Shown here: piece by piece, positions 33,876 to 45,594 of the stretch
Layout: each line of letters begins with the position of its first letter
Numbering within the stretch: position 1 is the stretch's first letter
Assembly (NCBI GenBank): GCA_010015655.1
Contig: ML976690.1
Coordinates: 181,503 to 245,502, forward strand
Source of the DNA: Bimuria novae-zelandiae CBS 107.79
Taxonomy: Eukaryota; Ascomycota; Dothideomycetes; Pleosporales; Didymosphaeriaceae
Length of the DNA stretch: 64,000 bases
Reading direction: 5' to 3'
Made by a program: the position numbers and the translations under genes
The notes under the pieces: generated by a model
Told to the model about the DNA's origin: nothing
The model's database searches: none
The model's input: the letters and a program-made list of their open reading frames with translations, nothing else

Positions 33876-35462
33876 CTACATGACAATGCAGCAACAACTC
33901 TTCTTCTCCTTGGCGGGCTCCGGTGGAGGTTCGGGGAGGCGAATGGTATCTTTAGGCGTCACTGGTGCTATAGGGGGGGCCATTTTAGGTTCCTGAGCGC
34001 GAGAAGGTGCGCGAGGGAATTGAGGACTTTGGGCTATCGTCGGGGTAAGCTTGAATTTGCCCTGCTCATTCGTTGGAGACCTGGCGTTCGTGTCGACACG
34101 CTCCAGATCTTCTTTCCCGGGAGTGGGTGCTTTTTCAGGACTTGGGAGCGGCCATGTCTGGTCTTGTTGCGCCTTCTCAAGGTCAATAGGCGCTATCACG
34201 GAAGATCGCTTGCCGGGAATCTCTTCCGTGTTCAACAATCGGAAGTCTTTGTCGTACATTGATCCAACACGGCCCTCGGTCTCCCATTGCTCCTGCTGCA
34301 TACGCTTGGCATGTGTTGGAATTATTTGCTGCTCTGGCGGAAGCCTAGGATCTGGTTTATACATGGTCGCTATCCATGGCGCTTCACCTTCCGGTCTGTG
34401 ACCTGTGGCGGGCCGGGAGATGGACCCGCCACTCGTTCCAGGACGCTTGACTGGCGAACTTGGGGAAGTCTTACGCGGGCCTGCCGATGCATTGCGTGGC
34501 TTCGATCCTGGCTTCGCCCCGCTGGTCTTGCGCGATGCAGGCGTTGCCTTGCTAGGGACCTTTGCCTTCGATGCTTGCGCGTTCACCGGAGACGTCGGTG
34601 TGCTGAAATTGGTCTTCACAGGGCTCCTTGGCGCGGGTTCGTCAAGCAGCATCTGGCTCGATATACTTCCGCTCCTCACCCGCGCTCCGCTTTCAACAAG
34701 AGATTCCCAATTGCCGCTACCATTCCTTGGTCTCGGCAAAGGCTGATCTCGATCGGTCAACGGAGGAGGAACTGGCAATGGGCTCGTTTTCGCCACAGGT
34801 ATACGCGACGTACTAGGCCGTATGATGTGATTGCGTGCGGCGAACTGTTCCCTCTCTGCCTCGATCTCGGCGGGCGACCGTATGTCCCACCCAGTGTGCT
34901 GCGTATCCTCTTCCTCGTCTTCGGCGGGTATGGGAGAAATCATGCGGGGCATTTCGTAGCGTTCGTCTCCGTTCGAGATGGTGTCGGTGAGTTCGGAGTT
35001 CGCGCGGCCTCTCGACTGGTGTCTGGAAGCGCTCTGTGACCTGCTGTTGGATCGGCTTGCGCGTCCCACCCTTTGGCTGAACTCTTCCAGCTCTTTGGTC
35101 TCGATCATCTTTAATTTATCGCGATGGATCCAGTTGTTCTCGTCTTTTTCTGCCTCGGTCCATACCGGCGGAGACTTCTTTGAGCTCTTCTTCCTGCCCC
35201 TGTTTTTCCCAGCACCATTCTTCTCGTGCGCCTTGTAGTACTCCTTGATGCCATCCGACTCGTTGCCACTGACGCCATCGCCGCTCCCTACCCTGCTGAG
35301 CTCATCCCCCTGGTTTGTTGCAGGAGGAGCGTAGTTCTCGCTTTGATAGGTGCTCTGCGGCTCGGCTGTGTACCCGCGGCTTGTTTTTGACATGCCATTT
35401 GGCTGCGACGCGGGGGGCTGGCGCGGGGAGTAGGGGTGCGCTGGTGCACCGTCGTCGGACAT
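33876..35462 (-). CDS. teaR: Cell-end marker receptor TeaR (Mod5-like), CaaX protein
   Basis: A single exon of 528 aa from ATG 35462. It is largely disordered, rich in Ser/Pro/Arg, with two conserved islands: ENNWIHRDKLKMIETKELEEF in the N-terminal third, and PWIATMYKPDPRLPPEQQIIPTHAKR followed by EGRVGSMYDKDFRLLN near residue 390-440. The protein ends KKSCCCIVM: a CaaX box (CIVM, Met favours farnesylation) behind a basic/Cys run. TeaR/Mod5 anchors the TeaA/Tea1 polarity complex to the tip membrane through this prenyl group and so marks sites of hyphal growth. Architecture and the CaaX end agree with Aspergillus TeaR. An in-frame GTG upstream is ignored, and an upstream exon cannot be excluded. 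Confidence 0.85.
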   Translation of the reverse strand: MSDDGAPAHPYSPRQPPASQPNGMSKTSRGYTAEPQSTYQSENYAPPATNQGDELSRVGSGDGVSGNESDGIKEYYKAHEKNGAGKNRGRKKSSKKSPPVWTEAEKDENNWIHRDKLKMIETKELEEFSQRVGRASRSNSRSQSASRHQSRGRANSELTDTISNGDERYEMPRMISPIPAEDEEEDTQHTGWDIRSPAEIEAEREQFAARNHIIRPSTSRIPVAKTSPLPVPPPLTDRDQPLPRPRNGSGNWESLVESGARVRSGSISSQMLLDEPAPRSPVKTNFSTPTSPVNAQASKAKVPSKATPASRKTSGAKPGSKPRNASAGPRKTSPSSPVKRPGTSGGSISRPATGHRPEGEAPWIATMYKPDPRLPPEQQIIPTHAKRMQQEQWETEGRVGSMYDKDFRLLNTEEIPGKRSSVIAPIDLEKAQQDQTWPLPSPEKAPTPGKEDLERVDTNARSPTNEQGKFKLTPTIAQSPQFPRAPSRAQEPKMAPPIAPVTPKDTIRLPEPPPEPAKEKKSCCCIVM

Positions 35463-37063
35463 GGAAGCCTCGTAGTCGGGAAAGGGCGTCTTCTGGATCA
35501 CACCGAGTCAGTCAAGAGCGGTTGGAAAAATCTTGAGGCGGGCGGCTCGTAGGGCTTGCAAAAGTGCAGGGCTGTGTCTGAACACCCAGACGCGACCCAA
35601 GGTTGGCGCTATCCGCGGGAGTGGATGTCATAGTGCAAGTAGCGCCCACGGACCTGCCAGCCCTTGACGCTGCACATGTGACACGAAACTTAGGAGATGG
35701 AAAATACCCACCGCCGAGTCCAGAGGCACTGCAAAGTCCCAGGGGCCTCTCGCGCCGTGCGAGCTGCTGGGCGGCGTCAATTGCGGTACCGCTGCGAGTG
35801 GCTGTTGTGATGCCACAGCCATGAGATGCTGCGCCGCAAGCCGAAATTCCGAGCCGATCGCGCGGACCCTTCAGCGGTTGCGCAGGGCAAATGGGCTCGG
35901 TGCGAGTGCCCTCGTCGCAATGCCGTGTGGGAGATGTGGTTGTGTTGTGAAATGTTTCACTGCTAGTGAAGGGAGCTCGCGGGCAAGCGCAACCCGGTCC
36001 GGGCGTGAAACGGAAGTCGCGAACGGTAGATGTACAGTCGAAAGAGGAGCGGTGAATGTCGCTACAACTCGCACGCTACAAAAATGGAACAGAAGCAGTC
36101 GAAAGAGGAGGGAAGTCGGTGCAAAGAGGGGCCGTATGCGCGTCGGGACGTCCCTGCAGCTCGGAAGAAATCAATTACAAGGGAGAGGGTAAAGAGACAC
36201 AAATGAATGGTAGGGCCCGGCTGAGGACGTCCAGCTCGCCTTCCAGTCGCTGCTGAACCCGTGATATGGCGAAGACCTCGGGATGCTTTCGAGGGCGGAG
36301 TTGGGGGCAGAGGAGCTTCGCGTTCTCGCCAACCATCGCCAGCTGGAGTCGAGCTTGGCCGAATTCGTGGTGTGCACGGCCGACCTCCTTATCGATCCTT
36401 GTTGTTTTCGCAATGCAGCCTCATCACATTGAGATTAGGCAACGACGGGGCCTAGATATCCGGGAAATGGCCGTCGACTTGCGGTCCGAATGCTTGACGA
36501 AACTCCACAGATATCTGTGACCTAGGTCTGCCCAAAGACCCGGTACCAAAAGCAGATCAACGCCCCACACGCCTCGTTTTGAAGCCGACAGGGGCCGTGA
36601 TGTACAATAATAGCTACGAGCAAGAAAAGGCTCGTCACTATAGAGTACAAAGAAGAGCGAAATATAGTCGCGGAAGAGGTTACGCACTTGATAGAAGAGA
36701 AAAGCGGAAGGAAGGCACGACGCAAGACCGGGAAGAGGAAGGCACGACTCGAAGATTGACAGGAAGGTGCAATTGGACGTTCTTTCCTTCTTGTGGTCGT
36801 AACTCACCAAAATTCGGGCAAAATATCGAATTATTTGAGCATCGAACATTAGCTGGGAAATTGTTGCAATCTATCTATTACTCCTACCATCTCGCATCCC
36901 GCCTCTGCTAACCTCTTTCTAGTATTCATTCTGGCCCCGACTCCCATTACGTACGCATATACATCAGCCAATCTCTATACCAAGTCCTCGAAGAAACGAT
37001 GAGTGGTAGTACCTCCACGCCTTCTTGACCAGTCTTCCCAAGAAGTCCTTTTGGTGGTCTTAC
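35463..37063. other. Intergenic, no gene seen
   Basis: 1.6 kb with overlapping chance ORFs on both strands (e.g. 35821-36192, 36424-36849). No domain recognised. It holds the teaR promoter. Confidence 0.5.
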
Positions 37064-38245
37064 TCAGGTACATCCCGGGACGGGTCGGTCGCGCTGTCGA
37101 ACACTTCGACGACAGTTATTCAACCTATAGTCCTCTTCTTGTGGATACCCGAGCTTGAAAGTCTCCGAGAGCTCTTTTATCTCTATAGTATCGAGTCCTG
37201 TCTCCTTGCAAACATCTTCATTGACGTTGCCATTCTGATCGGGGACCAGCCACGGCTTGCACGCGGGAAATTCCACCATTGGGAGATCCGCTCCGTACGT
37301 GGGCGCCTTGTCGAACACCGGCGGACACACTGCAAGCCCACATTAGCCACCGTGTCCTTCGTGAAGTGAGGTGCTGGGCCTACTCATCTCGTTGATTCTC
37401 TCGTAGAGCCCGAACCTTGCGTGCGACGCACACATTTGCTCAGGATGCTCTTCCCAGCCCTTGAACACTGAGTTGTCCAGCTTGAAATCGGGAAGGTGAA
37501 CGCTCATCCCTTTCCACTTCGTCCTCTTCTCGCCATGTTCATCGGCAGAGTCGATCCACAAGCACTTCGGCCGCGCCAGCGCCATTTGCCCGTCGTTAGG
37601 GTTCTTGAACTGGATGGATGAGACTTGTTCGCTAACGAGCGTGCTATTTTCTTCGCCTTCCCAAACCTGATCTTTACACACGCCTGCTACTTCACCTGGT
37701 AAGAACGCGTATGTGTCGGAGGACGTAGGGTGCGTGACAACGACGGAAACGATGCAGACAGCGTCGAAGTTGCTCGCTGTAAGCGTAATGTATTCAGGTT
37801 TCTGGTTGTCGTCCGTTTTTATGTAGGGTACCTGTAGCTCGACCATGCTGCCTTTGGAGATAGTCTTCTTGTCTTCGTTGCGCCAGTATCCCAGGCGCCC
37901 TCCATTCACGTCGAAGAGGGCAATTTGAGCTATGCACGTGATCAGATCGCTGAGTATAGACCGGACTGTTCCGTTGTCTGGGGGGTATCCTCTTGCAATG
38001 AAAAGAAAAGAGCTTACGAATGGAACCGCCAAAACTGCTCGTCCCTGTCTGGTCATCTGGCATACCTGCCATTATCTTCACACTGACTGTGGGTCCTTCG
38101 TTCTTCTTGAGCCAGTCCGGCACCATTGGCGCTAATGCAATCTATTACGGTGAGCAATTCTTCCCGAATGTACCGAAGCGGGCAACACGACGCTTACCAA
38201 GATGAACGCGAATCCCAAGCCCAGCTCAGCTCCCAAACCAGCCAT
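37064..38245 (-). CDS. Protein of unknown function with hydrophobic N terminus
   Basis: Four exons (38245-38198, 38141-38018, 37929-37384, 37329-37064) join in frame to 327 aa; introns are 56, 88 and 54 nt. The first ~24 residues (MAGLGAELGLGFAFILIALAP) are hydrophobic and could be a signal peptide or membrane anchor. The body has LFDVNGGRLGYW, a region resembling a beta-rich domain with YITLTASNFDAVCIV, then Cys-containing segments (CASHARFGLYERINEM and MCPPVFDKAP), suggesting an extracytoplasmic, disulphide-bonded fold. I recognise it only as the kind of fungal secreted hypothetical found widely in plant-associated ascomycetes and give no function. No decay is visible. Confidence 0.7.
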
Positions 38246-39529
38246 GATTGCACAGTTTCGGGCATTTCCTTATGTGCAAGGTGATTCGAAGGAATTCCTG
38301 AGTGAGATGGGGCTAAATGAGCTTGCGCAGTTGGCCCCAGTATGTGGCAAGTGTAATGTGTGAAGAGGACGCAGAAAGACGAAGAATGATTGTTTCTGTG
38401 CAGGTGGGTTTCAGAATTGTAATAGCAATTCTGAGTTTATGGATGTAAGAAAATGAAAGAGGATAGCATGGTCGGCCTGTGTCTTATATCGTGAAGAAGC
38501 GATGAGCAATTGACACGTACTGTCGATATCATATGACGAAAGAGAAAAAGATGGTTTCAGTTAAAGTATCGCCCTGTTCGCCCCGTGGCAGAGCTCATGC
38601 ACAAGAGTGCGACCGATCTTTCCCACGACATAGTCCTGGCACCGTGTAATCTCAAGAAACACTTCACCCGAAAGGACACATTGAGATATCTCTGTAGCTT
38701 TGCCGGTCAGTGAGTCATTCTGTCGAAGCCCTTGTGGCGATCGCAAGGACCAGAAGCTTGTGGGAGGAAGATCGACGACGATACACACGAGGCGGAGTTC
38801 CAGCGTCGTGAAAAAATCAGCGAACTTTGTCTACCGTGTCCTCAAGTGAAACATGTTGGAACAGTCATGATGATGATATTTTGTCCCAAAGCGTCATAAA
38901 AGGATTCAACACCCTGGAGGAGTGCAGTGCCGCAGTGCGGCGTGGGAACGTTGGAGTAACGAGACTCGCGCAACGTGGGCAAAAATTGCAGTGTATCGTC
39001 AGTTTCATGTTCAAATCCTACAATACAAATGAGATAGTCTCTACATTTCGACATTCATGCCTTTTCCGCTGGGAGGCGCGAATATGCTCAGACAGATGCA
39101 CAACTTCAAAGGCTCTGTCTCGAATCTGACCTTTCGCCACCAGTGTACGGCGTAATGACAGACGTCTAGAGCGTCTGACCTTGATGATATTTTTCATTCT
39201 ACACCCAAAGGGTTGTGATAAGGACATGTTGGAAGATACAGTAAACTAGAAATCATGTTTAATCGACGGCGCACTGCCGCTTTGCTTTTATGTTAACGAT
39301 CTAGACGATTTGAAATTGCGAAGTGAACACGTCGTCTGTACTCTGCTCGAGAAGGCATATAAGTGCTGTAGAGAGAAAGCTTCATCTGCTACTCACCAGC
39401 TCGCTTGCACTTGGGACTCTCTCACTCCCTTCCAACACCAACTTCGCAAACTGTCTTTCCTCTAAAACACTACAATACTATACATTATTCTGAGCTAGTT
39501 CTATACCTGTTCTGTTATCAGCTCGCATC
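38246..39529. other. Intergenic, no gene seen
   Basis: Small ORFs at 38561-38788 (-) and 38827-39129 (+) have no recognisable content. The last ~150 bp has a CT-rich leader before the secreted-protein start at 39530. Confidence 0.5.
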
Positions 39530-40987
39530 ATGTTGCACCGCAACTTGTTGGTCAGTCTTCTGCTATGTCTCCTAGCAACGCTGGTCACCTCGCGGGCTCT
39601 CATTATTCCTTTTGCTCTGTGCAAGAATCATCACTCCGACGGATGTTTTCACGAGAATGGTACCCTTTTCGAGAACAGAACAAAAATTCTCCCGGCCGCC
39701 AATGTGGGCGTCAATTCCGTATTCTCCTCTCTCCTCGCCAATTTGGACCGCCGCGCTGGTGGTGGTGGTGGAAAGGGTAAGGGTAAGGATAAGGGAAAAA
39801 GCCCCGAAGGTACTCCAGGAGAGACTGGGCAGAATTCGGAAACCGTAGGCGGATCGACAGGCGTTTCAGGCTTCGGAAAGGACACGAAATAGACCGAAGG
39901 TGGATTAGGCGAAGGACAGCCGTCGACGTCTGGAAACAAAGAACAGGAGGAGTCGCAGCAAGGGCAAAAGCAGAACCAAGGCGATTCAAAACCTCAGAAA
40001 CAAGGGTCTTCGCAGTCTCAGCAACAGGGTTCTTCACAGCCTCAAGAGCAACCGATGTTCGATCCAAACCAACCATTGGGTATCAATTGGAATTACATAG
40101 TGGGTGATCGAAATGGCCAACCTGTGAGCCTTAACGACCCTCTGCTTCAAAATGAGATACGAATGAATGGCTGTAAACCAGCCACTTTTGCCCCAACGGT
40201 TCCCGGAGCCAGAATTCCTAACGTGGGTCCCGATGCGGAGCTCGACTTGGACAACACCGGTGATGCGATGCGTGCCTGAATTGCACACTTCGGGCTCAAC
40301 CATAATGGAGACGGTGGTCAGTTCTTCTTCTTCAGCGGTCTGGAAGGTCCGAACCCAACGGCCATCACCCCCGTGGCATCTTACAAAACTCGCAAGTGGT
40401 ATGTCAATCTTGAGGAGGCAGAACTGAATTTCGACAAACTAGAAGAGACCGGGGAACTAGAAAAAATAGTCGACCAGCTGATGCCTAGCATTGGATCAGC
40501 TATGGTGCATTCTCCAAAGACATCGGCCAATACAAACTACTTCTGGGGTCTACAGTCTAAGGCATATGCAAGAGCAGTTTCTGGAACGGCGTTCGTCGCG
40601 ATACCGAAGAACAGGCCCCTCAACCAGCCATATGAAGATCGTAATAGGGGATCTTTTCTGTGGTCCATGGAGATCCCGGAATTGACGCGAAATCCCAAGG
40701 TCGATGAAATTCATCTGCTGGAGGTGAACCCTCTGAATGGAAGGGAAGACTACGACTGGACAGACTTTTCCGACTACAAGGTCATATGGCGAAGGGAGCA
40801 CTACGATGACAATGGAAACGTCATAGGAGGTCCGGATCCACCAATTGGTACCCCAGCGGACACACTATCTTATTCAACGACCTCCGTTCCCATTGAAAGC
40901 CCGGTATTGATCTCGAGGAGCTGTGGATGTATACTTCTTATGTTCATTATGACCGATAGATCGAGACTCAGCCGGACGGCTGGCTGA
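39530..40987 (+). pseudogene. Secreted protein gene, family unrecognised, two nonsense codons
   Basis: 486 codons lie in one uninterrupted frame except for TAG 39890-39892 and TGA 40277-40279. The N terminus is a clear signal peptide (MLHRNLLVSLLLCLLATLVTSRA). Then comes a Gly/Lys run (GGGGGKGKGKDKGK), a Gln/Ser-rich linker, and an ordered C-terminal domain with FGLNHNGDGGQFFFFSG, NYFWGLQSKAYARAVSG and LWSMEIPELTRNP. At the second stop, AMRA-stop-IAHFG, a Trp codon (TGG to TGA) is the likely ancestor. Both stops need only C:G to T:A changes. Amino-acid conservation of the frame downstream of each stop implies recent loss. I cannot name the family; the domain's Trp/Phe pattern suggests an enzyme-like fold but that is not evidence of activity. 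Confidence 0.65.
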
Positions 40988-41962
40988 CTTAATGAATGGA
41001 GGGTATGGAGCTCGGTAACATCAGTGCAAGGTGTATGGGGGGACTGGAAACGCTCATTAGCTTTTTTCATGTTATCTACGATCATTAAATGGATTCAGTT
41101 CGAACGTTGGCGTCCAACCTACCCAGATACCCATGACATCGAAATTTACCTCCCAAGCCAAATTACTTGAATCTCTGATTACCTCTGCGGTAGCGGACGT
41201 CATTAATGGTAGTTCCTTAACAAAAGAAAAAAAAGTTAAAGGGCTTCTCGCCATATTTCCTGATAAGTCAGTTCACTTACCAGATAATCTGTACGCGCAG
41301 TGCCGTTGATAAGATTGTATCGCAGTACTATACGGTTGAGCTTCTCGAGTCTGACGAGATTTGTTGTGCGGCCTCAGTCTGCGTATGACTTTACCCAGCT
41401 GTATTTTGCCACAATACAGACCAAGCTCTCGTAATCTCACTGAAACATGCGTATGGAAGAAAGAACCCATCTGCAAACCGTGTAGATGTCGTGGCAGACC
41501 GAGTAAGCGACGGCATGGGTCTACATCTGTAAGGTCAATAAACCTAGACACTGCGCCCCAAAACCAGAGAACTGCCAACACCAACACAAAGGTTAAAACT
41601 ATTCCAAAAGACTGCCAGTGGTAATTGCAATTTTTCTTCATCACGTTACTTGGCATCTATTATTAACTTAGGGGTAAGATGTCATCAATACGCACGTTTG
41701 CTGTGCCGCACACAGCCACCGATTATCCAACTTACGAGACTAAGCCCCACCATCTTGACAGATTGCATTTCTCTGAGGTGGCTCCGTGAAGTTTTTTCTA
41801 ATAATTCATGTAGTTTCTTTTCGGTTCCTCTCAGGCTTTCATTAGATTCTACTGCACAAAGCAGCAGCCCCTGCACAATTACAGCCTAAATAGAGGATTA
41901 TTATGGTTCAGAGCTACTCCCCCAGTGCATTCATACAAAAGTTTTGCCTCGTCGTCCCAATA
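40988..41962. other. Intergenic, weak ORFs only
   Basis: A 127-codon minus ORF (41273-41656) with one hydrophobic segment could be a small membrane protein, possibly with a second exon towards 41072, but no family match supports it. Confidence 0.4.
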
Positions 41963-43626
41963 ATGCTGTTGGATCTACCGGTGGAGCTGATCGAAGAAAT
42001 CTTGCGACGCGCGCTCGTTGCCCGAGGCCGAAAACGTGGTCTGCGGCTTCGACTGGTAAACAGTGGGTTCCCCATCCCCCAGTCCCACTATCGAGGTACC
42101 TACATTAACTCTCCACAGAAACATTCGCCACAGCAGTTACAAACGTCATCTTCGACTTCCAACTACTCGAAATCCTCTTCAAAGAAAGCGCTTCAACTCT
42201 GCAAATCTGGGCCCCAGCGCCAGTTCTTGGAACATAACTTGCGTACAAAGTGACGAGCGAGGTCCCGCATCGCAAACCGCTGCTCCATTGTATTCATAGA
42301 GTAGCTAGCGCTGTACACGGCAGTCTCTCTCTTGAGACTCAAGAGCCGCCGACGGTCAAAGCCCTCGTAGAGACGCTATGTTCTTCGCTAGTCAGCATCA
42401 AAGATTTTCAGAAGATAATGGACAGGGAAGATGAGGTGACGGACGAAGAGTACCATAATTGGCTCTTTGCCGCGGCCGTACGAACCAACTGTCTCCCATT
42501 GCTACAGGACTGTCTCTCGAAGAACCCCATGCTGTTAGAGACGTTGCCAGACCAATTTATACCGCCACGCCTCTTTTTCTCGTCTCCCAAGTATCGCCCG
42601 ATCCAAATATTGAGGCAAAACCTTCTTTTGGGGTCGCACACGCGCCTGATGGAAAACTACGCCAATCCGAAAATACTATCCTACCTCTTCAATGCGGGCG
42701 ACGACGTGCTCAACATCAAGCTCCGCCAAGGTGCTTTTTGGGGTGCGGTGAGGGCCAATCGCGCGGAGATCTTGTTCTTTGTGTACAAATTCAAGAAAGA
42801 TGAACTTCCGTGGAATTTTAATGCGGCCTTGAAATCTTCAAGCTATCCTGGACCTTTTGTTGGTACGCCTGACCCCTCTTCCCTCCAAATAATCCATTTT
42901 ATCAAAGCAAACGTACCGTTCCGTTCCAGTCCATCAGTTCTCGATCAGACAAGTCGTGAAACAACGTACTCTGATTTTCTACAATCCGCCGCGCGTGATG
43001 GCCGGCTTGATACGATCATCCACGTCCTCGAGCGTGGTGATCTGCTGCCGGTCCTCCCTCGTATGTATATTCAGGCGGCCATGCCATGATCCTCACGAGG
43101 ACAGGGCCTCTTCAGAACTATCCGATCTCGATCGCTGTGGAAAATGGCCATACCGAAGTTATGGAGCTCTTGTTAGAACATGGTGCCGATGGAAAGGTAG
43201 CACTCGACTCTGTCGCTCAACACGGGAACATGGGCGATCGCCCGTATACTTTTGAGCAGAGGAATCAGGTCAGAAAATGCTGTCCTAAAGGCAGCTGCAG
43301 GAGGATATACGAACACCGTGCAGCTCTTACTAGAGCACGACGCTGACGCGAATGGATGCACGACCCTGAAAAGCGGGGAAGAAGGGCATGGGGAGACATG
43401 TTCGAAACGCCCGATTATCTGCGCAGTGGAAAAGGAGAGTGTCAAGATGTTCAAAGCATTGGTTGAACACGGAGCAGATCTTCATTCGAAGGAGACGGCC
43501 AATGAGTGTGTCCGAGTAGCGAGAGCGGAGGGCCTTGAGAGCATGCTATCTCTGCTAGAAGAGCACGGCGTCGACATCAACATCAACACCAACCTTCCAG
43601 AGGTGACTATTAGATCAGGGCGATGA
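41963..43626 (+). pseudogene. F-box-like/ankyrin-repeat protein, copy 1, broken
   Basis: Exon 1 starts at 41963 (MLLDLPVELIEEILRRALV, an F-box-like helix pair; a start at 41903 is also possible). A 56-nt intron (42063-42118) joins to KTFATAVTNVIF. A TAA at 42235-42237 breaks the frame. After it the frame runs to 43060, where a 44-nt intron (43061-43104, GTATGT...ACAG) leads into ankyrin-type repeats (YPISIAVENGHTEVMELLLEHGAD). A one-base frameshift near 43235-43245 changes frame before the last repeats (LKAAAGGYTNTVQLLLEHDADAN, VKMFKALVEHGADLH) and the end EEHGVDINI. It is paralogous to 44003-45594 with the same order of parts. Proteins of this architecture are thought to recruit substrates to ubiquitin ligases. 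Confidence 0.75.
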
Positions 43627-44002
43627 TCCAAATTAGGCGCCGCACATTGAGTCCAGACACTTCACGGAGCAAAATGTTGGAAGCCGGTCATGTACTGTAA
43701 CTTTCCTTCGCACAAGCTATGTTCAGTGGTCGTCAAAAACATTTTGAACTAGCTTCAAATACCAAATCTGTGAACTTCATGCTAAAGATGATATACATAT
43801 CATTTCTTCTCCACTTGGCAGGTGGCGTACCATCCATGTAAATGGTTGCTATGCCGCACATAGCTCACGTCACCTGGCAGGTGTACGCCCAAACATAATG
43901 ACAAATAACGCTCTTCGCAAGAAAATGTGGCTGCCTAGACTATCCCCACAACCATCTCTTCTAACTCAAGACCACTTTCGAAGTCTATTTGATCCCATCT
44001 CA
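43627..44002. other. Spacer between the tandem ankyrin pseudogenes
   Basis: 376 bp; no separate gene. The frame of copy 2 is open from 43898, but the conserved start is at 44003. Confidence 0.5.
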
Positions 44003-45594
44003 ATGGAGCTCCTAGATTTACCGGCGGAGCTCTTGGAGCAAATTTTTCACGACGCTATCATCATCAGAGGTATCGGACGAGGTCTAAGGCTGAGGCTCGT
44101 CAGTAGTATGCACAGATTTCCCCGCGCAATGGTCCTTACTGACTCGCAACAGGAACCTTTTCTGATGCTGTGATGAACGCAATATATACATTCCGACTGT
44201 TCGACGATGTATACGTGCACTTCCGTGGTGGGTACTCTTCAATACAGACACCGTACCTGATACACAGGGTGATGCATGAGCCTTCTCACAGCAATCCGGC
44301 CTTGAACAACATCAAACGACTCGCCGTCGAACCGAACTCAACCTCATCAATTGACAATCCGAGCACATCCGCGATTGAAGCCTCTGTCTCAAAGATCTGC
44401 TCAACACTTATCAAAACGAACGACTATAGAAATTTTGGGCGTATTCTTACATCGACGAGTCCGGTGAGCGATTCTGAGTACGAAAAGGACTTATTCGCGG
44501 CCGCAATCTGCACCTCCAACCTCGCGGTCGTCTAATCTTGCATTGAGACCAACCCTCTTCTGCTGGAGTTGCTGCCGTTCCCATGGATAGGCCCACGTGC
44601 TCTTGAACACTCGACGTTGGGAGAAGTTCAAGCACAACTTATGGTGAGCGTGCTGTTTGGAATCACATACGTGGACCTCGCAGTCAAGTACGCCGATGAA
44701 AACGTTCTTGCATACCTTTTCACTGTCGGCGTGGATACACTGAACATAGAACTACGACGCGAGGTTTTCTTGCACGTTCCGAAAGCCCGTTGCACAGATA
44801 TTATGCCCTTCATTTACAACTTCAAGAAGGACGAGGTGCCATGGGAGTTTGAGTACTCAAGCTACCCCGGCTTCTTGCATGATGCTATGTAATACCTCAG
44901 AAATCCTTCTCTCGAAGTGATCAAGTTCATTGAGGGGTTGCTCCCACTTTAAGGCCATCCGCCCTGTCAGGAGAAGATATGGATGAACATCGTTAGTTCA
45001 TCCGCAATCAACGGCAACATGGAAACACTCATGTATGCGATCGAACGCTGTAAGCCATCCACGGGCTAGACTGATTCCGAGATCTGTCATCCTCTGGGCG
45101 ATCCAATGTCGCATGCTGTTAGGGAAGACCGCCTTGACATTGTCTAGTTCCTTCAAGAGCAAGGCGCAGATGGCGAGAGAGCACTTCGACACGCTGCAAA
45201 GTATGGCAAGACGAGCATCCTACGAATACTCCTAGACAAAGGGGTGGCATCTAACAAGGCCCCAAGGGACATCGAGGTAGCTCGAAAGTGATATACATCG
45301 ATAGCTCGTCTCATGCTTGACCATGGCGCGGATCCAAATGGGCTCGTTGTCACATGGGCAGAGTACGGCTTGGAAAAGTATTCAGAAAGTCAACTTGTTT
45401 ATGCGGTAAAGCATGAGAATACGGAGCTATTCAAGCTCTTGATCGAACTGGGCGCGGACTTGCATTTGGGTACGGCGGCTGGAGACTGCTTGCAGGCGGC
45501 GAAGAAAGACGGATTGGACTCCATGTTATCTCTGTTAAGTGAGTATGGCATAGATGTTGATGCTGAGTACCCTGAAAAGAAGCCGAAATGGTGA
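44003..45594 (+). pseudogene. F-box-like/ankyrin-repeat protein, copy 2, six nonsense codons
   Basis: Exon 1 44003-44105 (MELLDLPAELLEQIFHDAI...RLRLV); intron 44106-44152 (47 nt) at the same place as in copy 1; exon 2 44153-45594. Exon 2 is one frame with no frameshift but six stops: TAA 44533, TAA 44890, TAA 44950, TAG 45067, TAG 45145, TGA 45289 (first bases). Coding pattern persists between the stops, e.g. VLAYLFTVGVDTLNIELRREVF, matching copy 1's ILSYLFNAGDDVLNIKLRQGAF, and ankyrin repeats at the end (LFKLLIELGADLHLGTAAGDC). Every stop can arise by one C:G to T:A change, and the five TAA/TAG codons fit CpA to TpA. This is RIP-like inactivation of a tandem duplicate. Confidence 0.8.

Noticed and set aside
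41273..41656. 127-codon minus ORF with one hydrophobic segment
   Set aside because: No family match, uncertain second exon; left as intergenic note.
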